A stretch of 18,161 nt of DNA from Chloroflexota bacterium (GTDB lineage: Bacteria > Chloroflexota > Limnocylindria > Limnocylindrales > CSP1-4): assembly GCA_021802185.1 (NCBI GenBank), contig JAKAAV010000003.1, positions 1 through 18,161 on the forward strand, written 5' to 3'. Under the pieces are notes generated by a model. It saw only the letters and a program-made list of their open reading frames with translations, did no database searches and was not told the origin of the DNA. This document shows, in pieces, positions 6,615 through 14,641 of the stretch; positions within the stretch are counted from its first letter, which is position 1; each line of letters starts with the position of its first letter. The position numbers and the translations under genes were made by a program.

Positions 6615-7469
6615 ATGGCGGAGCGCAAGGCAGGACGCGGACGGAACCGATCTACGGCGCTTCCGGAGGAACGCCGTCGCTCGATCATCGAGCTGGTGCG
6701 AACGCGGCCGCTCGTTCGGGCCGATGAGCTGGCCTCCCGCCTCGGCGTTTCGATCGAGACGATCCGCCGCGATCTGAGCGCGCTCGAGCAGGCGGGGCTG
6801 ACCCGTCGCGTGTACGGAGGGGTTACGCGCCCGCCAGCCCACTCCTTCGAGCCTCCATTCGAGCAGCGGCGAATCGCCAACGCGGACGCCAAGCAGGCGA
6901 TGGCGCGGCTGGCCGTATCCCTCGTGTACCCCGACTCGACCGTCGTCCTCGACATCGGCACGTCCGTGGCGGAGGTCGCGCGTCAGCTGCCCCCAGATTT
7001 CCACGGACGGGTGATCACGAACTCCATCCTTGTCACGGCAGAGCTCAGCGGCCGGGCAGGGATCGAGCTCCTGCTAACGGGGGGCCGCGTCCGCTCGGGC
7101 GACGGTGCCTGCTACGGCCCACACGCCGAAACCCTGCTCGACGGCTTCTATGGCGGGATCGCATTCCTGGGGTCCGGGGGCGTCCATCCCGCCATCGGGC
7201 TCACGGACCACCACATCGACGAGATCCCATCACGCCGGATCATCATCGACCACGCCGACGAGGTATACGTCCTCGCTGATTCGTCCAAGTTGGGGCAGGT
7301 CGCGCCGGCCAAGGTATGCGACCTCTCGGTGGTGAGCGGGGTCATCACCGACGACCGGGCTGAACCGGCCCTCCGGCAGGCATTCGCCGACGCCGGCGTC
7401 AGGCTCCTCGTGGCCTCGACTCTGGCGAGCACCGGTACAGGCGGCGCGGAGGGCGTGCGGATGGCATGA
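6615..7469 (+). CDS. DeoR/GlpR-family transcriptional regulator
   Basis: 284 residues. An N-terminal DeoR HTH (RRSIIELVRTRPLVRADELASRLGVSIETIRRDLSALE, ~21-60) is followed by the RVYGGV junction and a DeoRC sensor domain (~85-245) with the family's DIGTS, NSILV, LLTGG and SSKLG segments. DeoR proteins are usually repressors that release DNA on binding a phosphorylated sugar or related metabolite. The ATG at 6615 fits the family N-terminus; the frame is open upstream to 6486, but that part is pseudogene DNA read antisense. The ribosome-binding site is only a G run. It faces the catabolic gene train and is its only visible regulator, so it probably controls it (inference). Confidence 0.88.
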   Translation: MAERKAGRGRNRSTALPEERRRSIIELVRTRPLVRADELASRLGVSIETIRRDLSALEQAGLTRRVYGGVTRPPAHSFEPPFEQRRIANADAKQAMARLAVSLVYPDSTVVLDIGTSVAEVARQLPPDFHGRVITNSILVTAELSGRAGIELLLTGGRVRSGDGACYGPHAETLLDGFYGGIAFLGSGGVHPAIGLTDHHIDEIPSRRIIIDHADEVYVLADSSKLGQVAPAKVCDLSVVSGVITDDRAEPALRQAFADAGVRLLVASTLASTGTGGAEGVRMA

Positions 7470-7535
7470 CGTTCGTCCCCGGGCAGTTTCTCGAGCTGCC
7501 CTCGTCAGGGGCGAGGCGTTGATGAACGGCGAGAC

Positions 7536-7558
7536 GGACGACGTTGACACGTCGGTCC
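7536..7558. terminator. Hairpin between convergent deoR-type and isomerase genes
   Basis: GGACGACGT (7536-7544) pairs with ACGTCGGTCC (7549-7558) around a TGAC loop, with one bulged base. Its place in a convergent gap suggests a bidirectional terminator. There is no T tract, and an operator is the alternative. Confidence 0.4.
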
Positions 7559-7621
7559 ACTGCTCGTCACAGGTAGCACGCGCGCAAGGGGGATGGCACG
7601 TGCGAGACGAGTTCAAAGGGT

Positions 7622-8449
7622 TCAGGCAGGACTGCGACGCGGGTGCTTGCTGAGGTACGCCTGCGCCGTCTCGAGGCACCGTGCAGCGAACTCAGCGTTG
7701 CCGAGGACCCGCGAGCGGCTCACATTCGGCAGCTCGATGGAGCAGGTGATTTCCGGCATGGCGTCGAGGATGCTGGCGACGTCGATGCCGCCTTCCCCGA
7801 CGTAGGAACGGGCCTCCCGCAGAATGCGCGTCATTTCGTTTGGATCCGCAGGGATCTCAGCGGGAGCATCGCAGAGATGGCAGAAGTGGAATAGCTCGCG
7901 CGGCACCGCGGCCAAGTCTTCCACGGCGTCGTGAGCCCGGTGAAAGTGGTGCAAATCAATCATGAGTCCCATGTTGTCGCGCGCAACCGCATTGAGGACG
8001 TCAAGGGCCGCCCTCAGGTTGCGAACGCCGGCGATCGGCACGTACTCCAGGTCTGCAGTCATTCCGTATCTCTTGGCGAGATCACACACTTCGCCGAACT
8101 TGTCGATGTAGAACGTGCGGTCTTCGGTCCAAATGCTGGTCAAGAGGTGCTTCGCGCCCAGCTCGGCGGCTGCAGCACAGGCTGCCTCGTACTTTGGCAT
8201 GTCCATGCCTTCGACGATGCGCGCGAGCTCGATGTCAAGTATCCCGACGCCCGTTTCCGCCATCGCGGTCTTGGTGTTTCTCATGAGCTCGGACCCCGGT
8301 TTGAGCGAAAAGTCAGGCTCTCCGGGCAGGCCCATGTAGATGGGGCGCAGGCTTGCATAGTCGTACCCTGCGCGGCCCGCAATATAGATCTGCTCAGGCG
8401 GAGGGCAGCCCAGCACGGTCAGGTACGCCAGGGAATATTGTCGTCCCAT
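7622..8449 (-). CDS. TIM-barrel sugar phosphate isomerase/epimerase-family enzyme
   Basis: 275 residues from ATG 8449, with GAGGT ten bases upstream; a GTG at 8479 would add ten residues. It begins YSLAYLTVLGCPPPEQIYIAGRAGYDYASL, a typical first strand of the xylose-isomerase-like/AP-endonuclease-2 TIM barrel. Likely metal ligands are Glu135 (DLEY), Asp165 (MIDLHHFH), His191 (FCHLCD) and Glu239 (SIELPN). This fold includes sugar epimerases and AsbF-type 3-dehydroshikimate dehydratases. The nearby type II dehydroquinase makes the dehydratase role worth testing, but sequence alone does not decide. Base composition is visibly less GC-rich than the flanks. It is separated from the dehydroquinase by ~570 noncoding bases, so it may have its own promoter. 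Confidence 0.82.
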   Translation of the reverse strand: MGRQYSLAYLTVLGCPPPEQIYIAGRAGYDYASLRPIYMGLPGEPDFSLKPGSELMRNTKTAMAETGVGILDIELARIVEGMDMPKYEAACAAAAELGAKHLLTSIWTEDRTFYIDKFGEVCDLAKRYGMTADLEYVPIAGVRNLRAALDVLNAVARDNMGLMIDLHHFHRAHDAVEDLAAVPRELFHFCHLCDAPAEIPADPNEMTRILREARSYVGEGGIDVASILDAMPEITCSIELPNVSRSRVLGNAEFAARCLETAQAYLSKHPRRSPA

Positions 8450-9020
8450 GAGTTGCATTACCTCATCAGTCGAGGCCACGCCGGAGACGCCTGGCGAAGT
8501 CGAGGCCCTGGTCTCCCTCGCACGGTAGAAGCGTTCGTCGCGATCGCGACCGGCGTCGGAAGCGCGCGATCAAGAACTGACCGCGCAGCTCCTGCGTACG
8601 CCGCGCGTTCACGTGCTGATTGATCGGTCGCAGGCAGACCGCGGTGACGCCGAACTGCCGCTGGGCGTGCGCTCCGTACCCGATGTCGGGCTCGTCCAGC
8701 CCTTTGACACTAGGCGTCGTGGTCACGGAGGCAAGGGGCGTCGGTAACGCAGGACAATCGCCTGAAGCAGCGGGCCATGGCAACGTCTCTCCGTCGACCG
8801 CGCTTCCTGCGCCTCGTTCGGCGCATCGCCTTCGCGCGGACGATCTCCAACCGCCACAGGGTCAAAGGCCCACTCGAAGAGCTCAGGCAGTACCGGCGCG
8901 ACATGCCGCGATCTGCTCGCCCGTCTCTCGTCGGGGGTGGCTCCGGCTCCCACCGGGGATGAGCGCGCGGCGAGGCACGTTCTCCTCAATCGGCCACGGG
9001 TCGATGCCATTGCGTCGGTC
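8450..9020. other. 571-base gap with no recognisable gene
   Basis: Short open frames occur on both strands, but none has a convincing start, ribosome-binding site and family match together. One minus-strand stretch (about 8590-8720) reads AQRQFGVTAVCLRP, faintly like a deoxyribose-phosphate-aldolase strand. The segment may be decayed coding DNA plus the isomerase promoter. Confidence 0.45.
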
Positions 9021-9470
9021 CTACCGGGTGGACGCCCCGCTCAGGCGGGCGTGCACGTACCGCAGGGCCAGTCCGTACCCATGCATGCCGAGACCGACGA
9101 TGACGCCCTCGGCGATGTCCGAAAGGTACGAGTGGTGGCGGAACGCATCGCGCTTGTGGACGTTTGAGATGTGGACCTCGACGAAGGGGATGGACACCCC
9201 GCTGAAGGCGTCGCGGATCGCTACGCTCGTGTGGGTGAACGCCCCCGGGTTGATGATCACGAAGGCCACGCCGTCCGCGCGGGCCTGGTGGATGCGATCC
9301 ACGATCGCTCCCTCGTGATTGCTCTGGAAGAAGTCGATCTCCACGCCCAGGCTGCCCGCCAGGTCACGGAGCTCACGCTGAAGGTCGGCGAGCGTGCCGG
9401 AGCCGTAGATACCCGGCTCGCGCATTCCCAGCAGGTTGAGGTTCGGACCGTTCAGCACGAGAACCTTCAC
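9021..9470 (-). CDS. aroQ: Type II 3-dehydroquinate dehydratase
   Basis: 149 residues, the usual length. It interconverts 3-dehydroquinate and 3-dehydroshikimate, in the shikimate pathway or in quinate catabolism. Signature parts are all present: [10 protein letters not shown] at the N-terminus, Arg17 and the catalytic Tyr22 (REPGIYG), [17 protein letters not shown], Asn74 in [10 protein letters not shown] with His80, His100 in EVHISN, and Arg111. The start is GTG, chosen because GGAGG lies seven bases upstream and the protein then begins [10 protein letters not shown] as the family does. It follows the CoA-transferase on the same strand, but an imperfect 12-bp hairpin intervenes. The setting inside a catabolic locus favours a catabolic role (inference). 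Confidence 0.92.
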   Translation of the reverse strand: MKVLVLNGPNLNLLGMREPGIYGSGTLADLQRELRDLAGSLGVEIDFFQSNHEGAIVDRIHQARADGVAFVIINPGAFTHTSVAIRDAFSGVSIPFVEVHISNVHKRDAFRHHSYLSDIAEGVIVGLGMHGYGLALRYVHARLSGASTR

Positions 9471-9506
9471 GGGATCCCTCCATGTCTTCGACGAGAGAAC
9501 ACCATT

Positions 9507-9536
9507 ACCCGGGGCTTCGCCAACCGAAGCCCGGGT
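9507..9536 (-). terminator. Hairpin between CoA-transferase gene and aroQ
   Basis: ACCCGGGGCTTCG (9507-9519) pairs with CGAAGCCCGGGT (9525-9536), 12 bp with one bulged G and a CCAAC loop. On the minus strand it is followed by TAATGGTGTTCTCT, moderately T-rich. Only ~36 bases remain before the aroQ start, so it probably attenuates readthrough or stabilises the upstream transcript. Confidence 0.55.
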
Positions 9537-9581
9537 GAGTGCCAACACTGGCCTCGTGACGACCGTTGGTCGCGCTGGCGT

Positions 9582-10823
9582 TCACCCACGCTGGTCCTCG
9601 AGCCGTGCGACGGCGTCCTCGGCGTACAACACGCCGTCGCCGAGCATCGCGTCGATGTCCGCCGCGGAGTAGCCCAGGCCTTCCGCCACGGCGCGGTTGT
9701 GTTGCCCGAGCAGCGGCGCCGCGCTGCGCGGGGACGTGTCGCAACCCGAGAACCTGAATGGAAGATTGGGCAGCGTGATCCTGCCAAGGACCGGATGCTC
9801 CTGCTGGACCAGCATCCCACGGGCGAGGACCTGCGGGTCGGCGATGACCTCGTCGATTCGCTGGACTCTGGCGCACGGCACGCGCGCGGCCTGGAGCGCC
9901 GCGATACACGTGTCCACGGATGGTTGCGCTCTTGCCCACTCTCGCACGATGGCCAGGATGGCGTCGTGATGCGCGTTTCGCCCGGCGAGCGTGTGGTAGC
10001 GGGTGTCTTCCGCCAGGTCCTGGCCACCCACTAGCAGGGCCAGGCGTTTCCACACGTCGTCGACCTGCGCCGCAACCACGAAGTGACCGTCCTGGCCGCT
10101 GAACACTCCGTAGAGCGTGGATTGCCGGAGATCGTGACCCGTCTGCGCCGGGATCTCGGAGCCACCGCTGAGCATGTAGCTCTGGATCGCGTATTCGTGG
10201 ATCGAGACCATGGAATCGAGGAGCGCGACGTCGACGTGCTGGCCTCGCCCCGACGTCACCCGTCCCAACAGCGCGGCACAGACCGCGGCCACGCCGTGCA
10301 TGCCGGCATACATGTCGGCCACCGCGATGCCGAACAGGGGTGGCGTCTCTCCAGGCGTTCCGAGCATCGCCATCGCCCCGCTCCTCGCCTCGACGATCAA
10401 CCCGAACCCCGGCTGGTCGGCATCTGGTCCGGTGTGTCCATAGGCCGAGACGGAGCAGTACACGAGCCGGTTGTTGCGCTCCGACAGCCGCTCGTAGCCG
10501 AGTCCAAGCTTGTCGAGCGCCCCGGGTCGGTAGTTCTCCACGAACACGTCGGCGGTATCGATGAGCCGGTAGAGGAGGTCCAGGCCCCGCGGGTCCCCGG
10601 CGTCGACGCACACTCCCCGCTTGTCCATGTTCTGCTGCAGGTAGTAGCCGCTCTGCCCGTCGACGTGGAACGGATGCGTGCGACCCGCGTCCCCCGCCGG
10701 GGGTCGCTCCACCTTGATGACCTCCGCGCCCAAGGCGGCGAGACTGCGTGCAAGGAATGGACCGGCCAAGAAGTGGCTGTAATCGATGACCCGCACTCCT
10801 GCGAGGGGCCGTGGCTGGCTCAT
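9582..10823 (-). CDS. Class III CoA-transferase (CaiB/BaiF family)
   Basis: 413 residues, full family length. It moves CoA from one acyl-CoA to a free acid. The N-terminus LAGVRVIDYSHFLAGPFLARSLAALGAEVIKVE is the standard CaiB/BaiF opening. FVENYRPGALDKLGL and SVSAYGHTGP follow, and the catalytic Asp170 lies in FGIAVADMYAGMHG. The C-terminal part carries LPNLPFRFSG and LGQHN. Members include formyl-CoA, carnitine-CoA, succinyl-CoA:mesaconate/citramalate and benzylsuccinate transferases; the acid cannot be named here. It overlaps the MaoC gene (ATGA), so the two are translationally coupled. It is the likely activation step of the pathway. Confidence 0.93.
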   Translation of the reverse strand: MSQPRPLAGVRVIDYSHFLAGPFLARSLAALGAEVIKVERPPAGDAGRTHPFHVDGQSGYYLQQNMDKRGVCVDAGDPRGLDLLYRLIDTADVFVENYRPGALDKLGLGYERLSERNNRLVYCSVSAYGHTGPDADQPGFGLIVEARSGAMAMLGTPGETPPLFGIAVADMYAGMHGVAAVCAALLGRVTSGRGQHVDVALLDSMVSIHEYAIQSYMLSGGSEIPAQTGHDLRQSTLYGVFSGQDGHFVVAAQVDDVWKRLALLVGGQDLAEDTRYHTLAGRNAHHDAILAIVREWARAQPSVDTCIAALQAARVPCARVQRIDEVIADPQVLARGMLVQQEHPVLGRITLPNLPFRFSGCDTSPRSAAPLLGQHNRAVAEGLGYSAADIDAMLGDGVLYAEDAVARLEDQRG

Positions 10824-11269
10824 GTCGATCTCCGAGGCACCATCAGGCGGTGCTCACCCTTCTGGACGACCTCGCCCCGCTGGTTCACCAGTTCCGCCGC
10901 CACCACCACGATGCCCCAGCCCGGCCGACTCCGCGACGGTCGCATGTCCTGGACACGGAACCCGACGTGCACCTCGTCGCCGATCTTGATGGGCGCGACG
11001 AAATCCCAGGTCCAGCCCAGCGATATGCCCGGGCGGAAGCGATAGTCGCTCTGCGTCTTCAGCCCATCGGCGATTGCAAGTCCGAGCAGCCCGTGGGCAA
11101 CTCGCGTGCGGAACGGCGTGCTCCGCGCGTAGTCCTCGTCGATGTGCAGCGGCGTGTGATCTCCGCTCACGTCCGCGTAGCTGTCGATGAGATCTGCTGT
11201 CACCAGTCGGGTCGGACTGACGCCTTCGTCCCCCACGCGCGCGTCGTCCCAGTACCGTTCGACAGTCAT
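10820..11269 (-). CDS. MaoC-family (hotdog) enoyl-CoA hydratase/dehydratase
   Basis: 149 residues forming one hotdog domain. The catalytic hydratase-2 motif is present as YADVSGDHTPLHIDEDYA, with Asp37/His38, followed by RVAHGLLGLAIADGL around the central helix. WDFVAPIKIGDEV and IVVVAAELVNQRGE complete the fold. Such enzymes add or remove water on CoA thioesters, for example enoyl-CoA or mesaconyl-CoA. GAGGC precedes the ATG. It sits four bases after the VOC gene and overlaps the CoA-transferase, so it should act on the CoA ester that enzyme makes (inference). Confidence 0.9.
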   Translation of the reverse strand: MTVERYWDDARVGDEGVSPTRLVTADLIDSYADVSGDHTPLHIDEDYARSTPFRTRVAHGLLGLAIADGLKTQSDYRFRPGISLGWTWDFVAPIKIGDEVHVGFRVQDMRPSRSRPGWGIVVVAAELVNQRGEVVQKGEHRLMVPRRST

Positions 11270-11273
11270 CGCC

Positions 11274-11663
11274 TCATGCCTCGGTACTGTGCCGGGGATC
11301 GATCGCCAGGACGAGCCCGACCGAGCCGCCGCTGGCCTGCATCAGTTCCAGTTCGAGACCGTCCGGCAGGCGCAGCCAGTTCCGCCCCTTCGGGAGAGCC
11401 TCGACGCCGAACGCCTCGGCTGCCTCCAGCGCGGCGTCGAGGTCCTCGCACATCACGCCGAGATGCACCAGCCGACCCTCCGGGCCGCTGAAGTCCGGTG
11501 CGCCAACGAGCTGCATCCCGCCGAGCGACCAGTACTGCCTCGGGTGGTCCGGCGGTCCGTCGTACTCGCGGGCGGCCATGCCGAGCACCTCCCGGAAGAA
11601 CCGGATGTGCCAGTGGATGTCCCTGACCCGGATCGCCACGTGCTCGACGTAGGCGCGCGCCAT
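11274..11663 (-). CDS. VOC/glyoxalase-superfamily protein
   Basis: 129 residues with two beta-alpha-beta-beta-beta modules. Likely metal ligands are His8 (VEHVAIRV), Gln51 (MQLVG), His67 (LVHLGV) and a Glu near 104-106 (GLELELMQ). The superfamily covers methylmalonyl-CoA epimerases, glyoxalases and ring-cleaving dioxygenases. The length fits a single-chain epimerase or lyase. The start at 11663 is preferred because GAGGGGAG lies just upstream; a frame start at 11693 would fall inside the preceding gene. It begins one base after the ketopantoate-reductase-type gene stop. In this setting an epimerase or lyase step on a CoA ester or hydroxy acid is plausible, but unproven. Confidence 0.82.
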   Translation of the reverse strand: MARAYVEHVAIRVRDIHWHIRFFREVLGMAAREYDGPPDHPRQYWSLGGMQLVGAPDFSGPEGRLVHLGVMCEDLDAALEAAEAFGVEALPKGRNWLRLPDGLELELMQASGGSVGLVLAIDPRHSTEA

Positions 11664-11664
11664 G

Positions 11665-12603
11665 TCACTCCCCTCGCCGGCCCGGAAGGCCACGCTCGAG
11701 GCCCTTGATACAGGCGACCAGCACGCGGTTCACCGGGGTGGCCACGCCCCAGCGCTCACCGAGGCGAACGACCGCGCCGTTTACGAAATCGATCTCGGTC
11801 ACCGAACCACCCTCGAGACTGGTGAGCATCGAGGCCTTGAAGTCCGCGGGCATGCCGGCCGCAGCGGTTATCCAGGCGTCCTCCGGCCGCGACGTGGACA
11901 ACGGCACGCCGATCGCCTGCGCCACGGCCATCGCCTCGCTGACGGCGGCGATCGCCGTGGCCTCGATCTCCGGCACCTGGTACAGACGCCCGTACTCGAG
12001 ACGGGTGATGGCACTGAGCGCCCCCGTCGCGACGTTGACCAGCAGCTTGTCCCACATGAGCGTTGTGATGTCAGCCCGTACCGTGGTGGCGAGGCCGGCC
12101 CGGTCGAACTCCGTGGCCATCGCCACCGCACGATCGCTGATGGAACCGTCGAGCTCGCCCAGATAGGTGTGCCGACCGCGAACACTCGCGAGCACTCGGG
12201 CGGGTCCCAGCATGATTCCGCCGACATAGGTGCGGCCTGCGAGCACGCGGTCGGTGCCCAGCAGGCGCGCCAGGATGTCCTCGCTGCCGAGCCCGTTTTG
12301 CAGAGTCAGCGCGACCGTCCGCTGGGCGAACAGGGAGCGGGTCGACTCGATCGCCGCCTCCGTGTCGAACGCCTTGACGACCACCACGACCACGTCGACC
12401 GCGCCGATCGCCCCCGCGTCGGTGGCTATCCGCACGCGGACGACTCGCTCGTGCTCGCCCTCGCGCATCAGGAGCCCGCTTGCGTTCATCGAAGCGGCGC
12501 GCTCCGCGGACCGACCGACGATCCACACGTCGCAACCGGCTTCGGTAAGCGCCGCGCCGATGGTGCAGCCTATCGCCCCCGCGCCGAGCACGGCGATCCT
12601 CAT
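11665..12603 (-). CDS. Ketopantoate reductase-family NAD(P)H oxidoreductase
   Basis: 312 residues, normal for ApbA/PanE-type enzymes. The N-terminal Rossmann motif is MRIAVLGAGAIGCTIG, followed by VVVVVKAFDT and LQNGLGSEDIL. The C-terminal helical domain holds the catalytic Lys186 (MWDKLLVNVATGALSAIT) with Asn190, as in the family. It should reduce a 2-oxo acid, or oxidise a 2-hydroxy acid, with NAD(P). GGAGG seven bases upstream fixes the ATG. Because it lies in a catabolic operon with no panB or panC, it probably serves that pathway rather than pantothenate synthesis (inference). Confidence 0.88.
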   Translation of the reverse strand: MRIAVLGAGAIGCTIGAALTEAGCDVWIVGRSAERAASMNASGLLMREGEHERVVRVRIATDAGAIGAVDVVVVVVKAFDTEAAIESTRSLFAQRTVALTLQNGLGSEDILARLLGTDRVLAGRTYVGGIMLGPARVLASVRGRHTYLGELDGSISDRAVAMATEFDRAGLATTVRADITTLMWDKLLVNVATGALSAITRLEYGRLYQVPEIEATAIAAVSEAMAVAQAIGVPLSTSRPEDAWITAAAGMPADFKASMLTSLEGGSVTEIDFVNGAVVRLGERWGVATPVNRVLVACIKGLERGLPGRRGE

Positions 12604-12688
12604 GCCTGCACCTCCGCGTGACGGCACCCGCCCCGGCCAAGGTGTCCCTGGGGCCTGGCATCCCGAGACCAGGGACCGATCGGACGAA

Positions 12689-14098
12689 TCAGTCGACGGC
12701 AGTTCCGTAGAACTCGCCGAACAGCTCCTGCTCGGACGGACGGTCTTCGGGAATCGGGCGGCTCACCCACGTCACGTTCATGTAGTGCTTCAGGTGGATG
12801 TTCTCCGACGTCGCGTTCCCGCCCCACGTGCCGCAGCCAAGGCTCGACGTCATCGGCATGCCGTTCGTGAACGATCCGGCGTTCGCCTTCGATTGCGGCT
12901 GCCGCACCATGATGCGCGATACGGGCGCGACCCGGGCGAGTCGGTCTATTCGCTCGTCGTCGTGCGAGTAGATCCCGCATGAATGGCCCTTGCCGCCGAC
13001 CTCGAAAAGCTGCTCGACCATCTGCAGCGCGTCGTCGAATGTGTCGTAGCGGAACAGCGACAGCACCACGCAGAGTTTCTCGCTCGAGAAGGGATGCTCG
13101 GGCCCGATGTGCTGCTCCTCGACGACGATGAACGAGCGGTCGGCCGGGACCGTGAAGCCCGCGAGCTCGCCGAGCCGCTGTGCCGAGACCGCGACGGTGT
13201 CTGGCAGACGGTGACCCTCGTCATCCCACAGCACACGCCGCAGTTGTGCCTTCTCGTCTGGCGTCGCCAGGTACCCTCCCTCCGCGACGAGCCGGTCGCG
13301 CAGCGCGTCGTAGATCGATGCCTGCACGAGGAGATTGCCATCGGCGGAGCAGCCGGACCCGTAGTCGGACGTCTTGCTGATCCGGGTGTTCGTCGCGGCC
13401 TGGTCGATCTCCGCCGTCTCGTCGATGATCACGGTCGAGTTGCCGCTGCCCACTCCGAACGCGGGCGTCCCGGAGCTGTAGGCCGCGCGGACCATGTCAC
13501 GGCCTCCGGTGGCCTGCACGAGGTCACACGAGGACATCAGGTACTGAGCCGCAGGGATGCTTGGGCGTTCGATGACCTGCAGCAGATCGGCGGGCGCGCC
13601 CTCACGGGCAAGCACCTCCCGCATGATGCGGACGGTCTCGATCGTCGTCTTCCGGCTCCGGGGGTGCGGAGAGAAGATCACCGCGTCTCGGCATTTCACC
13701 GCGAAGAGGGCGACTCCGGCCGGTGTGAGCTCGGGGTTGGTCGTCGGAATGAGCGACGCGATGACTCCGACTGGCTTCGCGTACTTGACGATCCCGCGCT
13801 CGGGCAACTCCTCGATGACCCCGATGCTCTTCTCACGGAGCACGTCCCGCAGGATGCCCATGATCTTGAACCGTTTGGACACCCGGCTGACGGGATCGCC
13901 AAGACGACTCTCGGCGACGCTCATCTCCGCGAGACGAGTGAACGTCGTCTCATTCGCCACGGCCCAAGCCATCGCCCGACAGAGCCTGTCGACCTGTTCC
14001 TGGGTGGCGGACGCGAACCGCGCTGAAGCAGCCCGTGCGCACGCGACCAGTACGTCCACGTTCTCGCGCTCTTCCTGAGTGATCTCCCGCGTGGCCAT
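12689..14098 (-). CDS. CoA-acylating-type aldehyde dehydrogenase
   Basis: 469 residues of the EutE/AdhE-N/SauS branch, which turns an aldehyde into acyl-CoA with NAD(P) and CoA, or the reverse. Visible are KYAKPVGVIASLIPTTNP, ATGGRDMVRAAYSSGTPAFG, GSGNSTVIID, the presumed catalytic Cys250 in SDYGSGCSADGN, and a C-terminus with LGCGTWGGNATSENIHLKHYMN. The usual acylating motif around Cys is FDNGxxCASEQ, so this SGCSADGN context is divergent and may reflect a particular substrate, such as a charged aldehyde. An oxidising, non-CoA role is not excluded. The GGAGAGAG stretch upstream supports ATG 14098. It is preceded by a small unknown gene and followed after 85 bases by the ketopantoate-reductase-type gene. 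Confidence 0.87.
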   Translation of the reverse strand: MATREITQEERENVDVLVACARAASARFASATQEQVDRLCRAMAWAVANETTFTRLAEMSVAESRLGDPVSRVSKRFKIMGILRDVLREKSIGVIEELPERGIVKYAKPVGVIASLIPTTNPELTPAGVALFAVKCRDAVIFSPHPRSRKTTIETVRIMREVLAREGAPADLLQVIERPSIPAAQYLMSSCDLVQATGGRDMVRAAYSSGTPAFGVGSGNSTVIIDETAEIDQAATNTRISKTSDYGSGCSADGNLLVQASIYDALRDRLVAEGGYLATPDEKAQLRRVLWDDEGHRLPDTVAVSAQRLGELAGFTVPADRSFIVVEEQHIGPEHPFSSEKLCVVLSLFRYDTFDDALQMVEQLFEVGGKGHSCGIYSHDDERIDRLARVAPVSRIMVRQPQSKANAGSFTNGMPMTSSLGCGTWGGNATSENIHLKHYMNVTWVSRPIPEDRPSEQELFGEFYGTAVD

Positions 14099-14172
14099 GG
14101 CGCTCGTCTCTCTCCAATACGCGCTCTTCGTCAGCGACGCCGCCCCGGCCTCGGGGAACGCCGCGCTCGCGA

Positions 14173-14577
14173 CTATCGGTCGTCGTCTTGGTCGTCTGGA
14201 GTCGTCCGCCCTGTCGTCGCCTGCACCTGCTCCGGCGGCACGGGTGCGTCGCGCTCGAGCACCGCCAGCGCCTCCCGTGCCACGTCAAAGATCTGGTTCA
14301 GCGCCGACACGAGTCGCTCGCGCTCCGCTGCGCGCAGAAGGCGCTCGCCCCACCGCGAGAAACTCTGGTCAAGCAGTTCGAGGTCGATCGTCGCGGCGTT
14401 GACCAGGTTCGCGACGTCCTCCTCGTGGATGTACCGCACGCCGTCGCGCTCGATGCGGGCGTATGGGGCCTCCGCCAGCCACCTGCGCGAGTACGCGATG
14501 GGATCTTCCCCGGCCAACGACGGGAACGGGTAGTCCTCGTCGCCTGCCATCCACTCGATCCCCGCCTTCTCCTTCAC
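14173..14577 (-). CDS. Acidic, soluble protein of unknown function in the transport/catabolic operon
   Basis: 134 residues from GTG 14577, chosen because GGGAGG lies just upstream; ATG 14589 would add four residues. It opens KEKAGIEWMAGDEDYPFPSL, has a central DGVRYIHEEDVANLVNAATIDLELL, then long helices (LLRAAERERLVSALNQIFDVAREALAVL) and an acidic tail ending DDQDDDR. There is no signal peptide, Cys or membrane segment. No family is recognised. Same strand and tight packing (65 bases after livF, 74 before the aldehyde dehydrogenase) place it in the operon, possibly as an enzyme subunit or chaperone (speculative). Confidence 0.72.
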   Translation of the reverse strand: MKEKAGIEWMAGDEDYPFPSLAGEDPIAYSRRWLAEAPYARIERDGVRYIHEEDVANLVNAATIDLELLDQSFSRWGERLLRAAERERLVSALNQIFDVAREALAVLERDAPVPPEQVQATTGRTTPDDQDDDR

Positions 14578-14641
14578 TTTGCCTCCCATGAGGGTCCGAA
14601 GCGCCCACACCGTCCACCGGTCCAGCCGAGCGACATGTCGC

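Noticed and set aside
8466-8783. Minus-strand frame with a faint deoxyribose-phosphate-aldolase-like stretch
   Set aside because: Only about a dozen residues look family-like, with no catalytic Lys region and no ribosome-binding site. It is too weak to call a gene or a defined pseudogene.
11665-12603. Biosynthetic panE assignment
   Set aside because: The family match is good, but no other pantothenate genes are present and the context is catabolic, so the gene symbol was withheld.
12645-12675. Hairpin TCCCTGG/CCAGGGA between the aldehyde dehydrogenase and ketopantoate-reductase-type genes
   Set aside because: The stem is only seven base pairs with a 17-base loop and no T tract, within an apparent operon. 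It could easily be chance in GC-rich DNA.
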